Shown here one piece after another: positions 1 to 11,451 of a stretch of DNA of 64,000 bases (its first letter is position 1; every line of letters starts with the position of its first letter). Source of the DNA: Coriaria nepalensis. Lineage: Eukaryota; Streptophyta; Magnoliopsida; Cucurbitales; Coriariaceae. The translations under genes and the position numbers were made by a program. The notes below the pieces were generated by a model. It did not search any database. It was not told the origin of the DNA and saw only the letters and a list, made by a program, of their open reading frames with translations. The DNA is taken from NCBI GenBank assembly GCA_027186245.1, contig CP114483.1, positions 28,774,642 through 28,838,641 on the forward strand, read 5' to 3'.

Positions 1-6
1 TTACAG

Positions 7-1741
7 CAATGAGATTTTATGAACATGCTTTTAGGAGCTGTTATTGTGATTGCAGCAAATTCTGGTGGGGCATGGACTCCTATTGGAGATGTGACCACTA
101 CCATGCTGTGGATACATGGTCAGATCTCCACCTTGCTAAGGTCATTTTCTCCTCATTATAAACTTATCTGTGTTTTAGACTTCATTTGGGATAAGCGGTT
201 CAAATTGAAATTAGGTAAATTGGAATCTAGATAAGTTTTTGTGGATTGTAACTAATTGAATTTTAAGCTAGATTTTATGGGCTCAAACTGGACTTTAGTT
301 CTAAACTGGAATTAAACTTACTACTTCTTTCTTGCAGGACTTGTTTGTACCTTCAGTGGTTTCTCTTGCTATTCCATTAGCTCTTCTATCTTTAACTAGG
401 TACTATTCATAATTTCTCATCAAAGTAAAAAAAACTAAGCTTTTGTCTACATATAAATTTATTATTTTCCCCATTCAGTGAAGTTAACGGGAAGGGACAG
501 GAATCGGAAGATGTGTTGGCATCTGAGCAGATGGCCCCTTTAGGACAGCTTGTGTTTTCCGTAGGTATTGGAGTTTTGATCTTTGTTCCAGTGTTCAAGG
601 CCCTAACAGGGTTGCCTCCTTATATGGGCATGCTCTTGGCCTTGGAGTTCTTTGGATTTTGACCGATGCTATTCAGTACGGTGAATCTGAAGGACAAAAG
701 TTAAAAGTACCACAAGCTTTGTCTCGCATTGATACCCAAGGAGCTCTTTTCTTCCTCAGAATCCTTTATATCTGTCAGCAGGTGAACCCAAATCATTATT
801 TTCTCTTCGATAAGCTATTCCTTTGGTTTAGTTTTTGAAACTCCAGTTTGAGTCTCAAATCTAGGTTAGGCCTACACAGGGGCAGAGCCTGAAATTTGGT
901 TTAGGGCAGAATTTTGAAGATTACATATATGATCCTCATTCAACAAAATTTCGGATTTATTTTGCACAAAAAAAAAAAAGAAAATCTTTTAGGAGATTTT
1001 TTTTTTTTTGAAAAGCTTTATAGTTTGAGGATTAATTTAACAAAGTAGAATATAGGGGCTGGGCCTATAGAACTCTTGCTCATCTCAATTGTTGATCCAG
1101 ACGTAACTAACTAAAATGCAGTTTGCACAAATTCCAGTTTACCTCACAAAATCTAATAATCGTGGGTTGTGGTTTTGTATCCTTGAGGCGGCAAGGATTC
1201 TACGGGAATTGGCGAATTACCTGGATGCTCATATTCCTATATCGAGCTTATAGCAAGTGCAATTGGGGCCTTATCAGTAATTGTAAACAATGTTTCATGA
1301 GTTGCAGCAACAATGGGGATGTATGATCTCACCTCATTCCCTCAAGATTTCGAGTTTTGGCAACTAGTTGCATTTTGTGCCGGAACCGGTGGGTCCATGC
1401 TCGTTATTGGATCTGCAGGTGCATTCTTGGGAATGGAGAAGGTTGACTTCTTTTGTATACTTGCGTAAGGTATGGAAACCCTATTTTGTTTCTTCTTTTT
1501 GAGTTATCGGTTTTCTGGATGTCCATTGGGTTCAACATTTGAAATTATCGCGTAGATAGTAAGTAGGTGTTAAAAAGCTTTGGTTTTCTGAAAATGACGT
1601 TTTGTGTGTGTGTGTGTGTGTGTGTAGGTGAGCGGTTTTGTTTCTGTGGGTTATGCAGCAGGTATATCAACTTATTTGGCAGTTCATAACCTCCATATAC
1701 GAGCCACTGTAGCCGAGATGCCCTTCATTTCCGGCTTGTAA
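7..1741 (+). pseudogene. NHD1: NHD1-like Na+/H+ antiporter, 3' part, decayed
   Basis: The translation matches the C-terminal half of plant NhaD-type sodium/proton antiporters (plastid envelope in Arabidopsis): GGAWTPIGDVTTTMLW, EVNGKG, GMYDLTSFPQD and GYAAGISTYLAVHNLH are recognisable. Exons still visible are about 7-140, 338-399, 479-781, 1181-1469 and 1628-1741, separated by introns, so this is not a processed copy. Lesions read from the sequence: a short deletion at the end of the first exon (131-140), a one-base loss near 638, a one-base gain near 765, a 3' splice site reading AT instead of AG at 1179-1180, a one-base loss near 1240, an in-frame TGA at 1298-1300, six bases missing near 1419 and a further frame disturbance near 1455-1465. 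The window starts inside the gene, so its 5' state is unknown. Neighbouring genes read cleanly through all exons, which argues for true decay rather than poor sequence. Confidence 0.85.
1603..1625. repeat. (TG)n microsatellite
   Basis: About eleven uninterrupted TG units directly before the 3' splice site of the last antiporter intron. Confidence 0.9.
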
Positions 1742-2392
1742 GTTTTGGATGTTTATTGGCTGCATTTCAAGAATGCGTTAAATCCACATAAGAGTTAAGG
1801 TGGCAAAGATTCTTGGATGTAATTATTCTGGCAAAAAGAACGGCCAAATGTATACTTTTGGCTCATGAGAGCTTCCAAATATTCAACTAACGAAAGTAAT
1901 AATGTTTATAGACTGTACTTGTATGGCTTCTACAAGTTTTTTTTGTTCATCTGTTTATTTATATTGTACTAAGACTACTGATTGTGTTTGGGCATTTCTT
2001 CGTCTCAGGTTGTCCATCGACGGATTTTTAATGGTATTTTCTCTGTCAAAATATTCCCTATAGATACAATTAATACACATTCAAGTTGACCGAACTCAAT
2101 TCTAACTGTTTTATCCCGAAGCGGAGTTGTTCGTCCATTTCAGATATTCAAGGCTCAAGGAAAATTAGCACACAGCAACGATTCAGGCACAAAACGCATC
2201 TTTTATTCGAAGCACATCTCTCTATCTAAACAAAACCTCAATCATTTTTTTCTTTTTCTTTTTCTTTTTTTCTTTTTTTTTATTCCTCATTCCAAAAAAA
2301 AAAAAGAAAAGAAAAGAAAACAAAGAAACGTCAAAAATTGGGCACAAGAATGTGATGCGAGATAATAGAAAAAAGGGGAATTATCCCAAAAC
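1742..2392. other. Intergenic spacer
   Basis: AT-rich spacer between the antiporter pseudogene and the 3' end of the convergent PGDH gene. It holds a T/C-rich tract at about 2247-2282 followed by an A-rich tract at about 2296-2330. No coding signal was seen; the part next to 2392 should contain the PGDH 3' UTR. Confidence 0.6.
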
Positions 2393-5321
2393 CTACAACT
2401 TGAGGAAAACAAACTCTTCAATAGCAGGAACTTCTCCGATCCTCTTCAACGACTCTTTGCTCGGCAGATCATCAACTCCAATGGCCATAACAGCTTGCCT
2501 CCTAGGAGCAATCCTTCCGACGCTCATAAAACTCACGTTCACATTCTCCTCTCCTAGAATGCTACCGACCCTTCCGATCATACCAGGCTGATCAACCTGT
2601 CTACACAATATTATATTACCTTCCAAGCTCACGTCCACTTCAAAAGATCCTACCTTCGTCAAATGAGGAATTCCATCTTTGACCCGCCCTTCTACCTTAA
2701 TCTCCCCAACTTCTGATATGGCACTAGCAAATTTGGACTCCACATTGGAAATATGGACCTGGATGGATTCTAAGGGTAACTCTGGTGAACCGTCTTGAAG
2801 GATTCTTTCTTCGGATATTCTGAGTCCTCTTTGTTTGGCAGTGAAATCAGCATTGACCAAGTTAACAAAGACGCTTGAGATGGGTTCGATCAGACCCTTG
2901 GTGATCATGGCACGGAGAAGCCTAGTGTCGAGATCATCTGGGGCTCTTGAAGAAGCGTATGAGACTTTCACGTTTTTGACACCGCTTCCTCCTGCTACTA
3001 GTTGTACAGCTAGTCTTCCTAGCTTCTCGGCTAGTTCTACATAAGGTTTCAGCTCGCTTAAGACCTGCAGTTGTGATGGAATAATCAGTAGCTAGCCCTC
3101 TGTCTTATTTCAAATGGCCAGAACAATTTTTTTCACATAAATAATTCTAGCGAACCTATATTCCTGCAATTGGTATTTTCAGCTAGAAAAGAAACTTCCC
3201 AATGAAAAACAAGTTAATATCTTTCAATAATTAAGAAATGAAAGAAACTTAGGAAATTGTCGAAAGCCTTGGATCTCAGTGAAGTTCATGCTTCGTAAAA
3301 ACATTCTAGGAACAAGGTTATATAGAGCACAGACCAAAATGCATGTGGAAGTATTAAGTACTAAACAAAACTGAAAATAAAATTATTAGCATTCTGACAA
3401 TAAAAATGAACATAGATGACACAAACAGGGGTTGTGACAAAAACTAACTTGAATTGCATGACATAATCAAAATAAATAGTAAGAAAAAATCGCCTAATGG
3501 AGAGATAGTTGGTGAGGTGACAAAACCCTGTAATATACCTCAGCAGGAACCATGGGTGCATTGACTGCAGTAGAAGCAAGCTCCCCTTTTAGGGCTCCAA
3601 CAACAGCTTCAGCTATTTCAATAGCTACTCCTTCCTGTGCGTCAAGCCGAGAAAACATTAGATAATTTAACAAGGGGAAAAACCTAAAGCAATCAGTTCA
3701 GTCAGTTTTCACCGTCACACACCTGAGCTTCCTTGGTACTGGCACCAAGGTGAGGAGTCACAGTCACGTTCTCATGCTGAACCAACTTGCTTTCCTTAGA
3801 TGGTGGTTCAACAGTAAAAACATCAAGTGCAGCCTGTAAGAGAAGATGGAGTTAATTCTATCTCACAGCTTAAACTGGACACTTGCCTTCAAACAATGAG
3901 AGAGTAGAAACCTGAGCAACGATTCCAGCATCCAATGCCCTCACTAAAGCTTCTTCATCAATCACCCCACCACGAGCAACATTGACTATTCGAACTCCTT
4001 TCTTCATCTTTGCAAACGATTCATCGTTAAGAATCTTGTTTGTAGCAGGGGTGAGAGGCATATGCAAAGAGATGAAGTCTGCAGTAGCTATGGCTTCATC
4101 AAAGCTCACAAGCTCAACAGCAGCTGCCCGAGCACGGTCTGCTGGGGCATATGGATCATGTGCAATAACATGCATACCAAGTCCCTTAGCCCGGCGGGCA
4201 ACTTCTGACCCGACTTTCCCAAACCCCATCACAGCCAGTGTTTTCCCAACAAGAGATACACCCACATATTTGTTGCGCAGCCATTTTCCTGCATTGAGAA
4301 TTCAGGTAATAAATTAAGAGGTCTTGTTTTTACTAGACGTCTATATTTCATTAGCATCTAATAGATACGTCTGTAATCGTGAACCAAGATGGCCATCACC
4401 AAGAAAAGCTAGTCGTCCCAGATCTAATTAGCGGAGAATACCAGAACTGAATCAAGAGAAAATACTAAACAATCGCGAAAAAGTTCTTAATTATCTATTT
4501 CCTCAAGCGATTAAACTGAAAGTTCATTAATGTCTATTATAGATATAGTTTGTTTTCAAGTTTTTCCATCAAAAGTCTCTACAAAATTTCATGCATTCAC
4601 CAACCAGGACTAGAAAGAAGAAGGTTGTACATAGTCTATCAGATTTTGAACTTTTTGCAGTGCTTTCTTCTTTCAAAATCAGGACAGATCTAAATCGTTA
4701 GAGATCTAAAAGGAAACAACAGGTAGCAAAACGTGTAACTAGAAGAGGTGCATGAGAGAAACTCGAACAAATATACTCACCAGCCTTAACAGACGCATCA
4801 GCTTGTGCTACATTCCTAGCCATAGCAGTTAAGAGAGCGATCCCATGCTCTGCAGCAGCAATAGTGTTAGCAGTCGGCGCATTGACCACCAAGCAACCAT
4901 GCTCAGTCGCTGCTCCCAGATCCACATTATCAATACCAACACCAGCTCTGCCAACCACCTTCAACCTTCCTCCAGAAGACTCGAACACCTCACGACTAAC
5001 CTTGGTTCCACTACGCACAATAAGAGCATCACAGAGCGAGATCTTAGTTTTTAGCTCCTCAGGACTCAAGTTATACGCGCAATCGACATTAGCGAACTCC
5101 TTAAGAAGATCGAGTCCAGCTTCACCTAACTTCTCAGCTACTAGAACCGTCGGCTTTGAGTCAGCACTCGCCGAGACGACAAATACAAGTTGTTGAGACG
5201 ATCGGCGGCGAGATAGGAGAGTAACAGAAAATGCCGGAGGTAGAGGAAGCTTAGAGTTGAGAGAAAGCGATGAATTTCTGAGCGATGGAGTTCGGAGAGT
5301 TGAAGATGGTGTAGTCGCCAT
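2393..5321 (-). CDS. PGDH: D-3-phosphoglycerate dehydrogenase, plastid (five exons)
   Basis: Oxidises 3-phosphoglycerate to 3-phosphohydroxypyruvate with NAD+, the first step of the phosphorylated serine pathway in plastids. Exons on the minus strand: 5321-4781, 4288-3912, 3833-3723, 3634-3539, 3064-2393. They join in frame to 598 residues with GT-AG introns, the usual length for plant PGDH. The first ~50 residues are rich in Ser, Thr and Arg, as in a transit peptide. The nucleotide-binding motif GFGKVG is at 202-207 with Asp225 after it. The expected catalytic Arg286 (VARGG), Glu315 (TVEPP) and His334 (TPHLGAST) are present. An ASB region and a C-terminal ACT domain (about 525-598, starting near [13 protein letters not shown]) follow. 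Assignment to one of the PGDH isoforms cannot be made here. A GA-rich run lies just upstream of the ATG. The gene looks intact and functional. Confidence 0.97.
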
Positions 5322-5362
5322 TGTTGAACGGAATAGAAATGGAGTTTTGGTTTTAACTTTTA

Positions 5363-5382
5363 AGAGAGAGAGAGAGAGAGAG
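5363..5382. repeat. (AG)n microsatellite in PGDH 5' leader
   Basis: Ten AG units 42-61 bases upstream of the PGDH start codon; on the transcribed strand this is a CT run, common in plant 5' leaders. Confidence 0.85.
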
Positions 5383-5449
5383 TAACGGAAGCGGTGAAGA
5401 TGGAATTGGCGACTGTGATAGTGGAGGAAATCTAGGCTTTTATTTATAT

Positions 5450-6422
5450 AACCTGAAGAGTTGGTAGGTAAAGTAATTGATTGATGGACAGAGATCGCTG
5501 AGCAGACATGGGAATCAGAACGCGTGATGGATACTCATTGGATGGCGAGTGCCAGAAAAAAAAAAAGAATTTTCTTTATTTATTATTTTTGCATTTATTT
5601 ATGTATTAAAAAACAATACATAAAGTATTGAAAATTATAATAACTATAATATAAATTCAACGGATTTATATAACTAAAGCGGTTCAAACTGAAAATCTCT
5701 AGTCCGTGTGTCCCGCGCCAACTCTCAGCAACGTCGCGTGTGATATGAAACTCTTACTACAAGGATCTTTACTACCAGTATGGTCGGAGCATTGACTTTT
5801 TGAACATATCACAGATCTGGACTACAATCCAAAAGCAATTTAAAATTCAATTAATATTTATTATTAAAAAAAAAAAAATCATATGGATCTACAATCTTTT
5901 CTTATTATTTATTTTCAATTGCCCAGATTGAATAAATAATCAACTCTATTCCAACTGACCTACAATGTAGATCGCGTTTAAATCCTAATCTGCATATATC
6001 AAGTTACCACATCAAAAATCGAATGTTACAGAGATTGTTAAACTGACATCTAACCCTACTGAGAAACTCTCGCATCAATCATATTATTCCATAATCCAAC
6101 ATAAAACCATACCATATATTTTTTACTCTACCAAATACCACAATTTCTTTTGTCAAACTACGTAATAATACTACAAACTCTTTGCAATGGGGTTCAGAAA
6201 CGTTTCTGCAATTCAAACTCAAGATTGTTAGACATATTAAAAAGAGCACAAGCCAGAAATTGTACAGATTCTTTTTTTTTTTTTTTCCTCAATGTAAAAT
6301 CTTTTCACGCTGCGTTAGTGAACACATCACAATGCATTACATAAAGGGTCGGATAATGCCGCTGACGAAAAAAATTGACCTTGTATTGTACAAGGAAATG
6401 GATATGGAGAGTTGAAATTTCC
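5450..6422. other. AT-rich intergenic region
   Basis: Upstream region of PGDH. It contains A/T homopolymer runs (5555-5566, 5865-5877, 6271-6285) and no coding or RNA gene signal that I can support. The PGDH promoter must lie in its left part. Confidence 0.5.
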
Positions 6423-6578
6423 CTAGGAAAAAGATAACTGGTAAGTTCTCGTCCTCAATGTGGTTGCTAATATGTACGCGGCCAGCATTCCGGCAAAATA
6501 GAATCCAAAACAGCCAAAGTACTTTGAAAGTGTTACAGGCAGCATCAGACTCCCCTTTTCGATATGCTGCTCATTACC
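6423..6578 (-). CDS. Possible last exon of an unassigned membrane protein
   Basis: On the minus strand a clean 3' splice site (polypyrimidine then CAG) at about 6579 opens a frame of some 50 residues ending at a TAG at 6423. It reads GNEQHIEKGSLML and then a hydrophobic stretch, YFGCFGFYFAGMLAAYILATT, followed by basic residues, like a C-terminal membrane anchor. I do not recognise the family. Upstream minus-strand sequence is occupied by an LTR element (6661-7878) and then by unassigned DNA, and I could not find the preceding exons. It may be a true terminal exon, an orphan exon or chance. Confidence 0.25.
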   Translation of the reverse strand, partial: GNEQHIEKGSLMLPVTLSKYFGCFGFYFAGMLAAYILATTLRTRTYQLSFS

Positions 6579-6660
6579 CTGTACAGAGGAAAGACCTTTG
6601 TTAATATAAAAATAACCAAAAACAATAAACAACAAAGGAAATGAAATATCAGTATATTTC

Positions 6661-6778
6661 TATTGAAATTATCCCTAATCGCTTGAGAAGATATCTAATT
6701 GGTTTATAACTAAAGTGTTCTCTCTTTCTCTACAAGGCCTTTTAGGAGAAAATATAATTAGACTCTAAAAAGTTAATA
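6661..6778 (+). repeat. Left LTR of short copia-type element
   Basis: Pairs with 7766-7878. It begins TATTGAAATT where the right copy begins TGTTGGAATT, so the canonical TG end is mutated here. Confidence 0.7.
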
Positions 6779-6837
6779 TGGTATAAGAACATCCCTTCTC
6801 TCACGAGAATTTTGATCCTACTTTTGCCTTCTCTGCC

Positions 6838-7675
6838 ATGGCTGCCAAAGCTACTCCCAACAACACTGCTCCAGTTATTCTCAAGTCGACTGCTCTTCTC
6901 CTAGCCTAAATGGCCGCCGACTTATTGCTATCAGTGCAAATCAACTTCATCTTACCACTGGCAACTATACTTCCTGAAGGGCCCAAGTCATATCCCTGCT
7001 GATCAGGTATGACCTTGTGGGTTATGTTGATGATACCAGGCCCTGTCCACCTGGTAGTTTTGCCTCACCAACTGACAAATTTATTCACTGGTATTGTCAA
7101 GATCAGTTAATTCTTAGTGCCAATTTTGGTTCCATAACTGATTCTGTGATGCCTCTGGTTGCTGCGTCCATAAGCTCAGCCGCCCCTCGGTCCAATCTCA
7201 AGCGCTTGTATGCATCTCGGTCATGGACACAGGTCATGCAGCTGAAAGAGGATCTTACTCTTATTCAGCGTGGTAATCGCAATGTCTAACTATTTGCATC
7301 AGGTCAAGCTCCTCGCTGACGAGTTGGCCATTATTGATGTTCCTTTATCGTCCAATGACATAACTCTATATGTACTTAATGGACTTGGCAGTGAATATCG
7401 CAATACTGCAGGTATGATCCGTGCCCGTGAGTCTTCTTTAACCTTTGAGGATTTCCCTTATGTTCGTCCTGCACAGCATCGTCCTCACCGGTCTAAACAA
7501 TCTGATCAGGCCCGCTAACATTCCAATCAATATCAAGCTTGAAGGCCCAAGCACTCAGCCCAATCTCAAAAGTCCTATAACTCTAGAGGAAATTGGCTTA
7601 ACTTGGCCCAAAATCAAGATCATTAGCCAATATTATAATTGTTATATGGTTAATAAGAGTCAGACCCAATAGATG
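6838..7675 (+). pseudogene. Copia-type gag remnant
   Basis: Reads from ATG at 6838 (MAAKATPNNTAPVI) with early stops, then a good copia gag stretch with PSFDKFIHW-like (here SPTDKFIHWYCQDQLILS), ADELAIIDVPLSSND and LNGLGSEYRN. Continuity needs several frame changes (for example around 6905, 7000 and 7270). No CCHC zinc knuckle follows. Gag would package the element RNA; this copy cannot make an intact protein. Confidence 0.7.
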
Positions 7676-7765
7676 TGTCCATACTCCGTTTCACCGCAAA
7701 GTGTCACTTATGCATTGTACCATTTGTTGGGCCCTCAGAATGACCAGCTCACAAATGAGTAGAAA

Positions 7766-7878
7766 TGTTGGAATTATCCCACATCACTTGAGAAGATATC
7801 TGGTTGGAATTATCCCACATCTCTTCCTCTACAAAGCCTTTTAGGAAAAAATATAGTTGGGACTCTACAAGGTTAATA
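7766..7878 (+). repeat. Right LTR of short copia-type element
   Basis: Starts TGTTGGAATTATCCC and ends near GGTTAATA. It is better preserved than the left copy and contains a small internal duplication of GTTGGAATTATCCCACATC. Confidence 0.7.
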
Positions 7879-8953
7879 ATTAGAAAGTATAAACAAAATG
7901 CAAGTTTCCCTATGATATGGCAACAGTAGATATCCGTCCAAACCCACACGCTTCACTACAGAACAAACAAGATGATTTCCTTAAAAATGATGCTCCATTT
8001 ATTACTAATCTTAATCAACCAACAAATCCCGACTTCCTAGGATGCTTGTGTTCTTGGTATGAAGCCACAAAAACAACACTCAATTCCACGGTTGATAAAT
8101 GTCAATATTTTGTAACAGAAAGGCAAAGATCAGTCACATCTTGGCCTCCCATCTAAACCAAAAACTGTCCCAATTTAATTAGTTTTAATAAGTATCATCT
8201 CCACTTAGACATCCTTATTCAGAAGAATAATAGATCAGTCACAACCGACCACTTGGTCTATCGTTCAGAATGAGAAACTTTGCTATGAAGACTAGCTCTC
8301 TTCTGAAACTTTTCTTAAAATATATTACAGCTATGAACTTTCCCGCCCTGTATCAAAAATTATACATGGTTGAACATGGAGACAAATCAAGTAACCAACA
8401 ACAAACATATTATAGAGGGCATAGTTAACATTCCAGTAGAATGAATATAGCAGGTTCATTTCCTTGCCTAAATCTAATGTCTCTTGGTAAACCTATTCAA
8501 ATAGATACCGGTTACTGAACTGGTTATGCGGGGTTGTTTTGCGAAAATCCGACAATTATGATTCGAGAAAGATCTAGATGGATAATGATATATCCAACTT
8601 AGTGATAAACACATGGGAAAACAATTTGCTTTGCTTTAAGTTTCTAAAAACTAAAATCTTGCATCATATCATATGGCAGCACTAAGTTTGGTGAATAAAC
8701 CCATATTGATTCATATCCACGAAATACACCACACCTCCTGTTATAATTTTATGAAATTACAGTGAAATACAGCCCCCAATCAATATGTCATCGAGAGAAA
8801 AGACAGTTGGAATTCATCTACCCAAATGGAAAGCAACTAGTTTGCAGAATGCACGGATCTTAGATTTGATTTCTTTGTGTTTGTGCGTCTGTGTTTTCTT
8901 AGAGAGAGGGAGAGACAGAGAGAAATAGAGATGGAGACAGAGAGAGTACTTGG
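7879..8953. other. Unassigned AT-rich region
   Basis: No gene supported on either strand. The short plus-strand frame at 7917-8156 has no recognisable similarity. A GA-rich segment lies at about 8900-8945. Part of this stretch next to 8953 should be the RTNLB 3' UTR. Confidence 0.45.
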
Positions 8954-9898
8954 TTATTGCATCTTCTTCTCCTTATTTGAAGGCAATGGAATCTTCTTTA
9001 GAATGTTCTCATCAACTTTTCTGTACTGCTTCTGTATTATTCTATGTGCTACAAGCAGCTTGTCATCAATGTGGTCCTGGTACTTATCATATACAAGAGG
9101 AATTGACAGACTGAGAAGAACCACTACAGAAAATAATAAGGACCACATTTAATATCACAGGATAAAGTTAGACAAATTGACTATTAAATTATAAAGAATG
9201 AGGGCCACCTAAGGACTAACCAATATAGACCAGAGTGAAAAAACTGAAAAAACCACCAACATAGGATGCCACCCACAGGGCAGAAGAAACCTGAAAATTC
9301 AAATCTACAATTAGAGTAATATATCTCATTCCTTGTAGGATCTGACAAGTAAGAGTGCTAAACACCTAACCTGAAAAAGGCGTTTCAAGTCTCTATCAAC
9401 AGCAATGTCACGTGCGATCGACAATATGTAGTTGATCCACACGCATAGTGCATCAGTAGCCTTCTGAACAGAGTGCTCAGAAATTTCTAGATCAGGAAGG
9501 GGAGGCAGGGGTCTGAATCACATCACATATATCATTTGATTAACATCAAGCAAAGTTCAAGTCATAAATTCAAACATCTTTGGTTCCGAATTTTAAAATT
9601 CAGGAAAAGTATAGCCATAAGCAGAGAAAAATTATAATTATCAAAGGAAAGGAAAACTAAAACTTTAAACTTCTTTATTTCCACAAATCTAGTTATCAAA
9701 ATTATAATTATGAAATGAAAATTTAGAAATCCTCTTCATCTGAAATTTTTTCCTAAGAAACCAAATATGAAATCCTTCCATATAAAAAGATCCCCATTCT
9801 ATCAAAGGTATCCCCACCTTTCTAGAGAGTAATAATCCAATTGAAATAGTATACGTCAAGAATAGTTAAAATTTGACCAGAACAAGTAGTACACATTG

Positions 9899-9933
<35 letters not shown>

Positions 9934-10512
9934 TTGTTGGGGAAAATACCGATTCAGAAGGGAAGCAGATTTCGCCCAGAAGAAGAGAATGACAACAAGA
10001 AGCAAAAGAACATTGGCCAGAAAAGATAGAATATTATAACCAACTCGTTCAAAGAGAAACCAGAAAACCGTCGATGAGATTAACACCATAGCCCCTCTAT
10101 ACGGTGTCTTCCACAGCAGCACATCAGCCACTACCAAAAATGAATGAGAAAGCCAAATAAACCACAATAGAGAACAAACTCAAGATTCAGAATCACGTAA
10201 ACCATGCGAATACCAGAGCAAATAAGATTCATATCAACACAAACATATTGATTAAATTCAATAGACTTCCAATCACAGTTTCTTAAGCTAATCCAGTGAA
10301 TCCGAATCGGATCTTATTCCATAACGGAACCAGAGTGAATCACGACCATAATTTATTCTCTGAACACGAGAAGCGCCATTATAAAGGTAAGTTTAAAATG
10401 TATAAACGGACGCATGCATAGCAGGAAGTGAGAAGAAAGGAAGGTACTAAGTACCTGAGCCACCGCCGAACGCTTGATGGACGGAAATACGATGAGGATC
10501 GGATTCTCTCAT
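8954..10512 (-). CDS. Reticulon-like protein B (RTNLB), five exons
   Basis: Reticulons are ER membrane proteins whose paired hydrophobic hairpins bend the membrane and shape tubules. Minus-strand exons 10512-10455, 10130-9950, 9512-9371, 9290-9221 and 9123-8954 join in frame to 206 residues with GT-AG introns. The reticulon homology domain starts with [10 protein letters not shown], followed by a long hydrophobic hairpin (about residues 32-75), a hydrophilic loop of about 55 residues ([12 protein letters not shown] to DLKRLFQ), a second hairpin (about 128-165) and a short C-terminal tail with [11 protein letters not shown] and RKVDENIL. The short N terminus and length fit the small plant RTNLB group. 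The start ATG at 10512 lies just after a splice-free leader and gives the family N terminus. No ER-retention dilysine is obvious at the end (KEKKMQ). The gene looks intact. Confidence 0.95.
9900..9929. repeat. (CA)n microsatellite in RTNLB intron 2
   Basis: About fourteen uninterrupted CA units, some 20 bases beyond the splice donor of exon 2 on the transcribed strand. Confidence 0.9.
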
Positions 10513-10770
10513 GGCGATTTAGGGTTTCAGATCAATAAATGAAGAATAGGAGGGAAGAGGAGATGAAAAGGCAGAGACTGACACAGGAGTAAGGAAGGAG
10601 GAGAGGCAAATACAAAATTATTTACCGAATTGAGAATTAGGTGGAAAGATACTAAACAACAGCAATGGCACTGACAGCCGGACATAGGCCTTTACATACA
10701 ATGCAGGGCCTACCAAGTGGACTGGGCTTCAGCTTTCGGCCTGTTTGGGTTCGTATTTTGTTGAGAGGAG

Positions 10771-11158
10771 GAGGGGCGTACTCAATCTGAGTTGAATATT
10801 ATTGAGCTCGATTTTCAATTGTTCGAGCTTGGCTTGGGATCGAACGAGCATTTAGCTAATCAACTTAAGCTCATGTATTTTCTCAAAACTTGAGTTTGAG
10901 CTTAAGATGTTTAACTTGTTTTTCATTCTTTCACGAATCATGCATTTGAGCTCGAACATTATTATACTCAAATTGAGCTTGATTAAGCTTGAGCTACTGG
11001 ATCTACTCATCTCATTTAGCATATTCAAATTAATTGAGATATCCACAATATTGAGCTGAGCATCTTCTAGCACAAGCTTGGCTTGTTTGCTAAAATGATC
11101 TCAATTTTTGCCTAGAGCTTGAATAGCTCACAAGCACCTTGATTCACATACATCCCTA
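10771..11158. mobile_element. Non-autonomous hAT-like element, 388 bp
   Basis: The interior is dominated by variants of AGCTTGAGCTCGAAC, a composition common in plant hAT-derived repeats. The right end reads CACATACATCCCTA, the complement of a TAGGGATGTATGTG hAT-type terminus, and the left end reads GAGGGGCGTACTCAA, a decayed version of it. Flanking eight-base sequences gagaggag (10763-10770) and gataggac (11159-11166) match at six of eight positions, as an old target-site duplication would. No coding capacity. Confidence 0.55.
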
Positions 11159-11299
11159 GATAGGACAGAGCTCTCCAAGCCTAATGACAAATTCCAACGG
11201 TTTGGGTATCAGTCCAAATGTTTGTCTCATGCAAATTCATTACTTAATTGTGTAATATATGATGTAATTCAATTACTATATTTAAGATTTTTATTTCTT

Positions 11300-11414
11300 T
11301 TATTATTATTATTATTATCATCATTATCATTATTTTATTATTATTATTATTATTATTATCATTATCATCATTATAATTATTTTATTATTATTATTATTAT
11401 CATCATTATAATTA

Positions 11415-11450
<36 letters not shown>

Positions 11451-11451
11451 G
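11300..11451. repeat. (TTA)n microsatellite with ATC interruptions
   Basis: About 150 bases of TTA/ATT units with three similar interruptions of the ATCATCATTATAATTATTTT type, suggesting that a larger ~50-bp unit was itself duplicated. Confidence 0.9.

Larger units (their letters stand above)
6661..7878 (+). mobile_element. Short gag-only copia-type LTR element
   Basis: Two direct repeats of ~115 bp flank about 1 kb. The left one is at 6661-6778 and the right one at 7766-7878; they share the blocks GGAATTATCCC/GAAATTATCCC, CTTGAGAAGATATCT and TTTTAGGA-AAATAT. Immediately inside the left repeat lies TGGTATAAGAAC (6779-6790), a degenerate form of the initiator-Met tRNA primer-binding site TGGTATCAGAGC. 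The interior encodes only a copia-type gag. No protease, integrase or reverse transcriptase is present, so the element is non-autonomous and would have needed another element's enzymes. No clear target-site duplication was found. Confidence 0.75.

Noticed and set aside
7..1741. Antiporter lesions as sequencing error
   Set aside because: The lesions include substitutions (stop, lost AG) and indels of different size, while the other multi-exon genes in the window are free of errors; read mapping would settle it.
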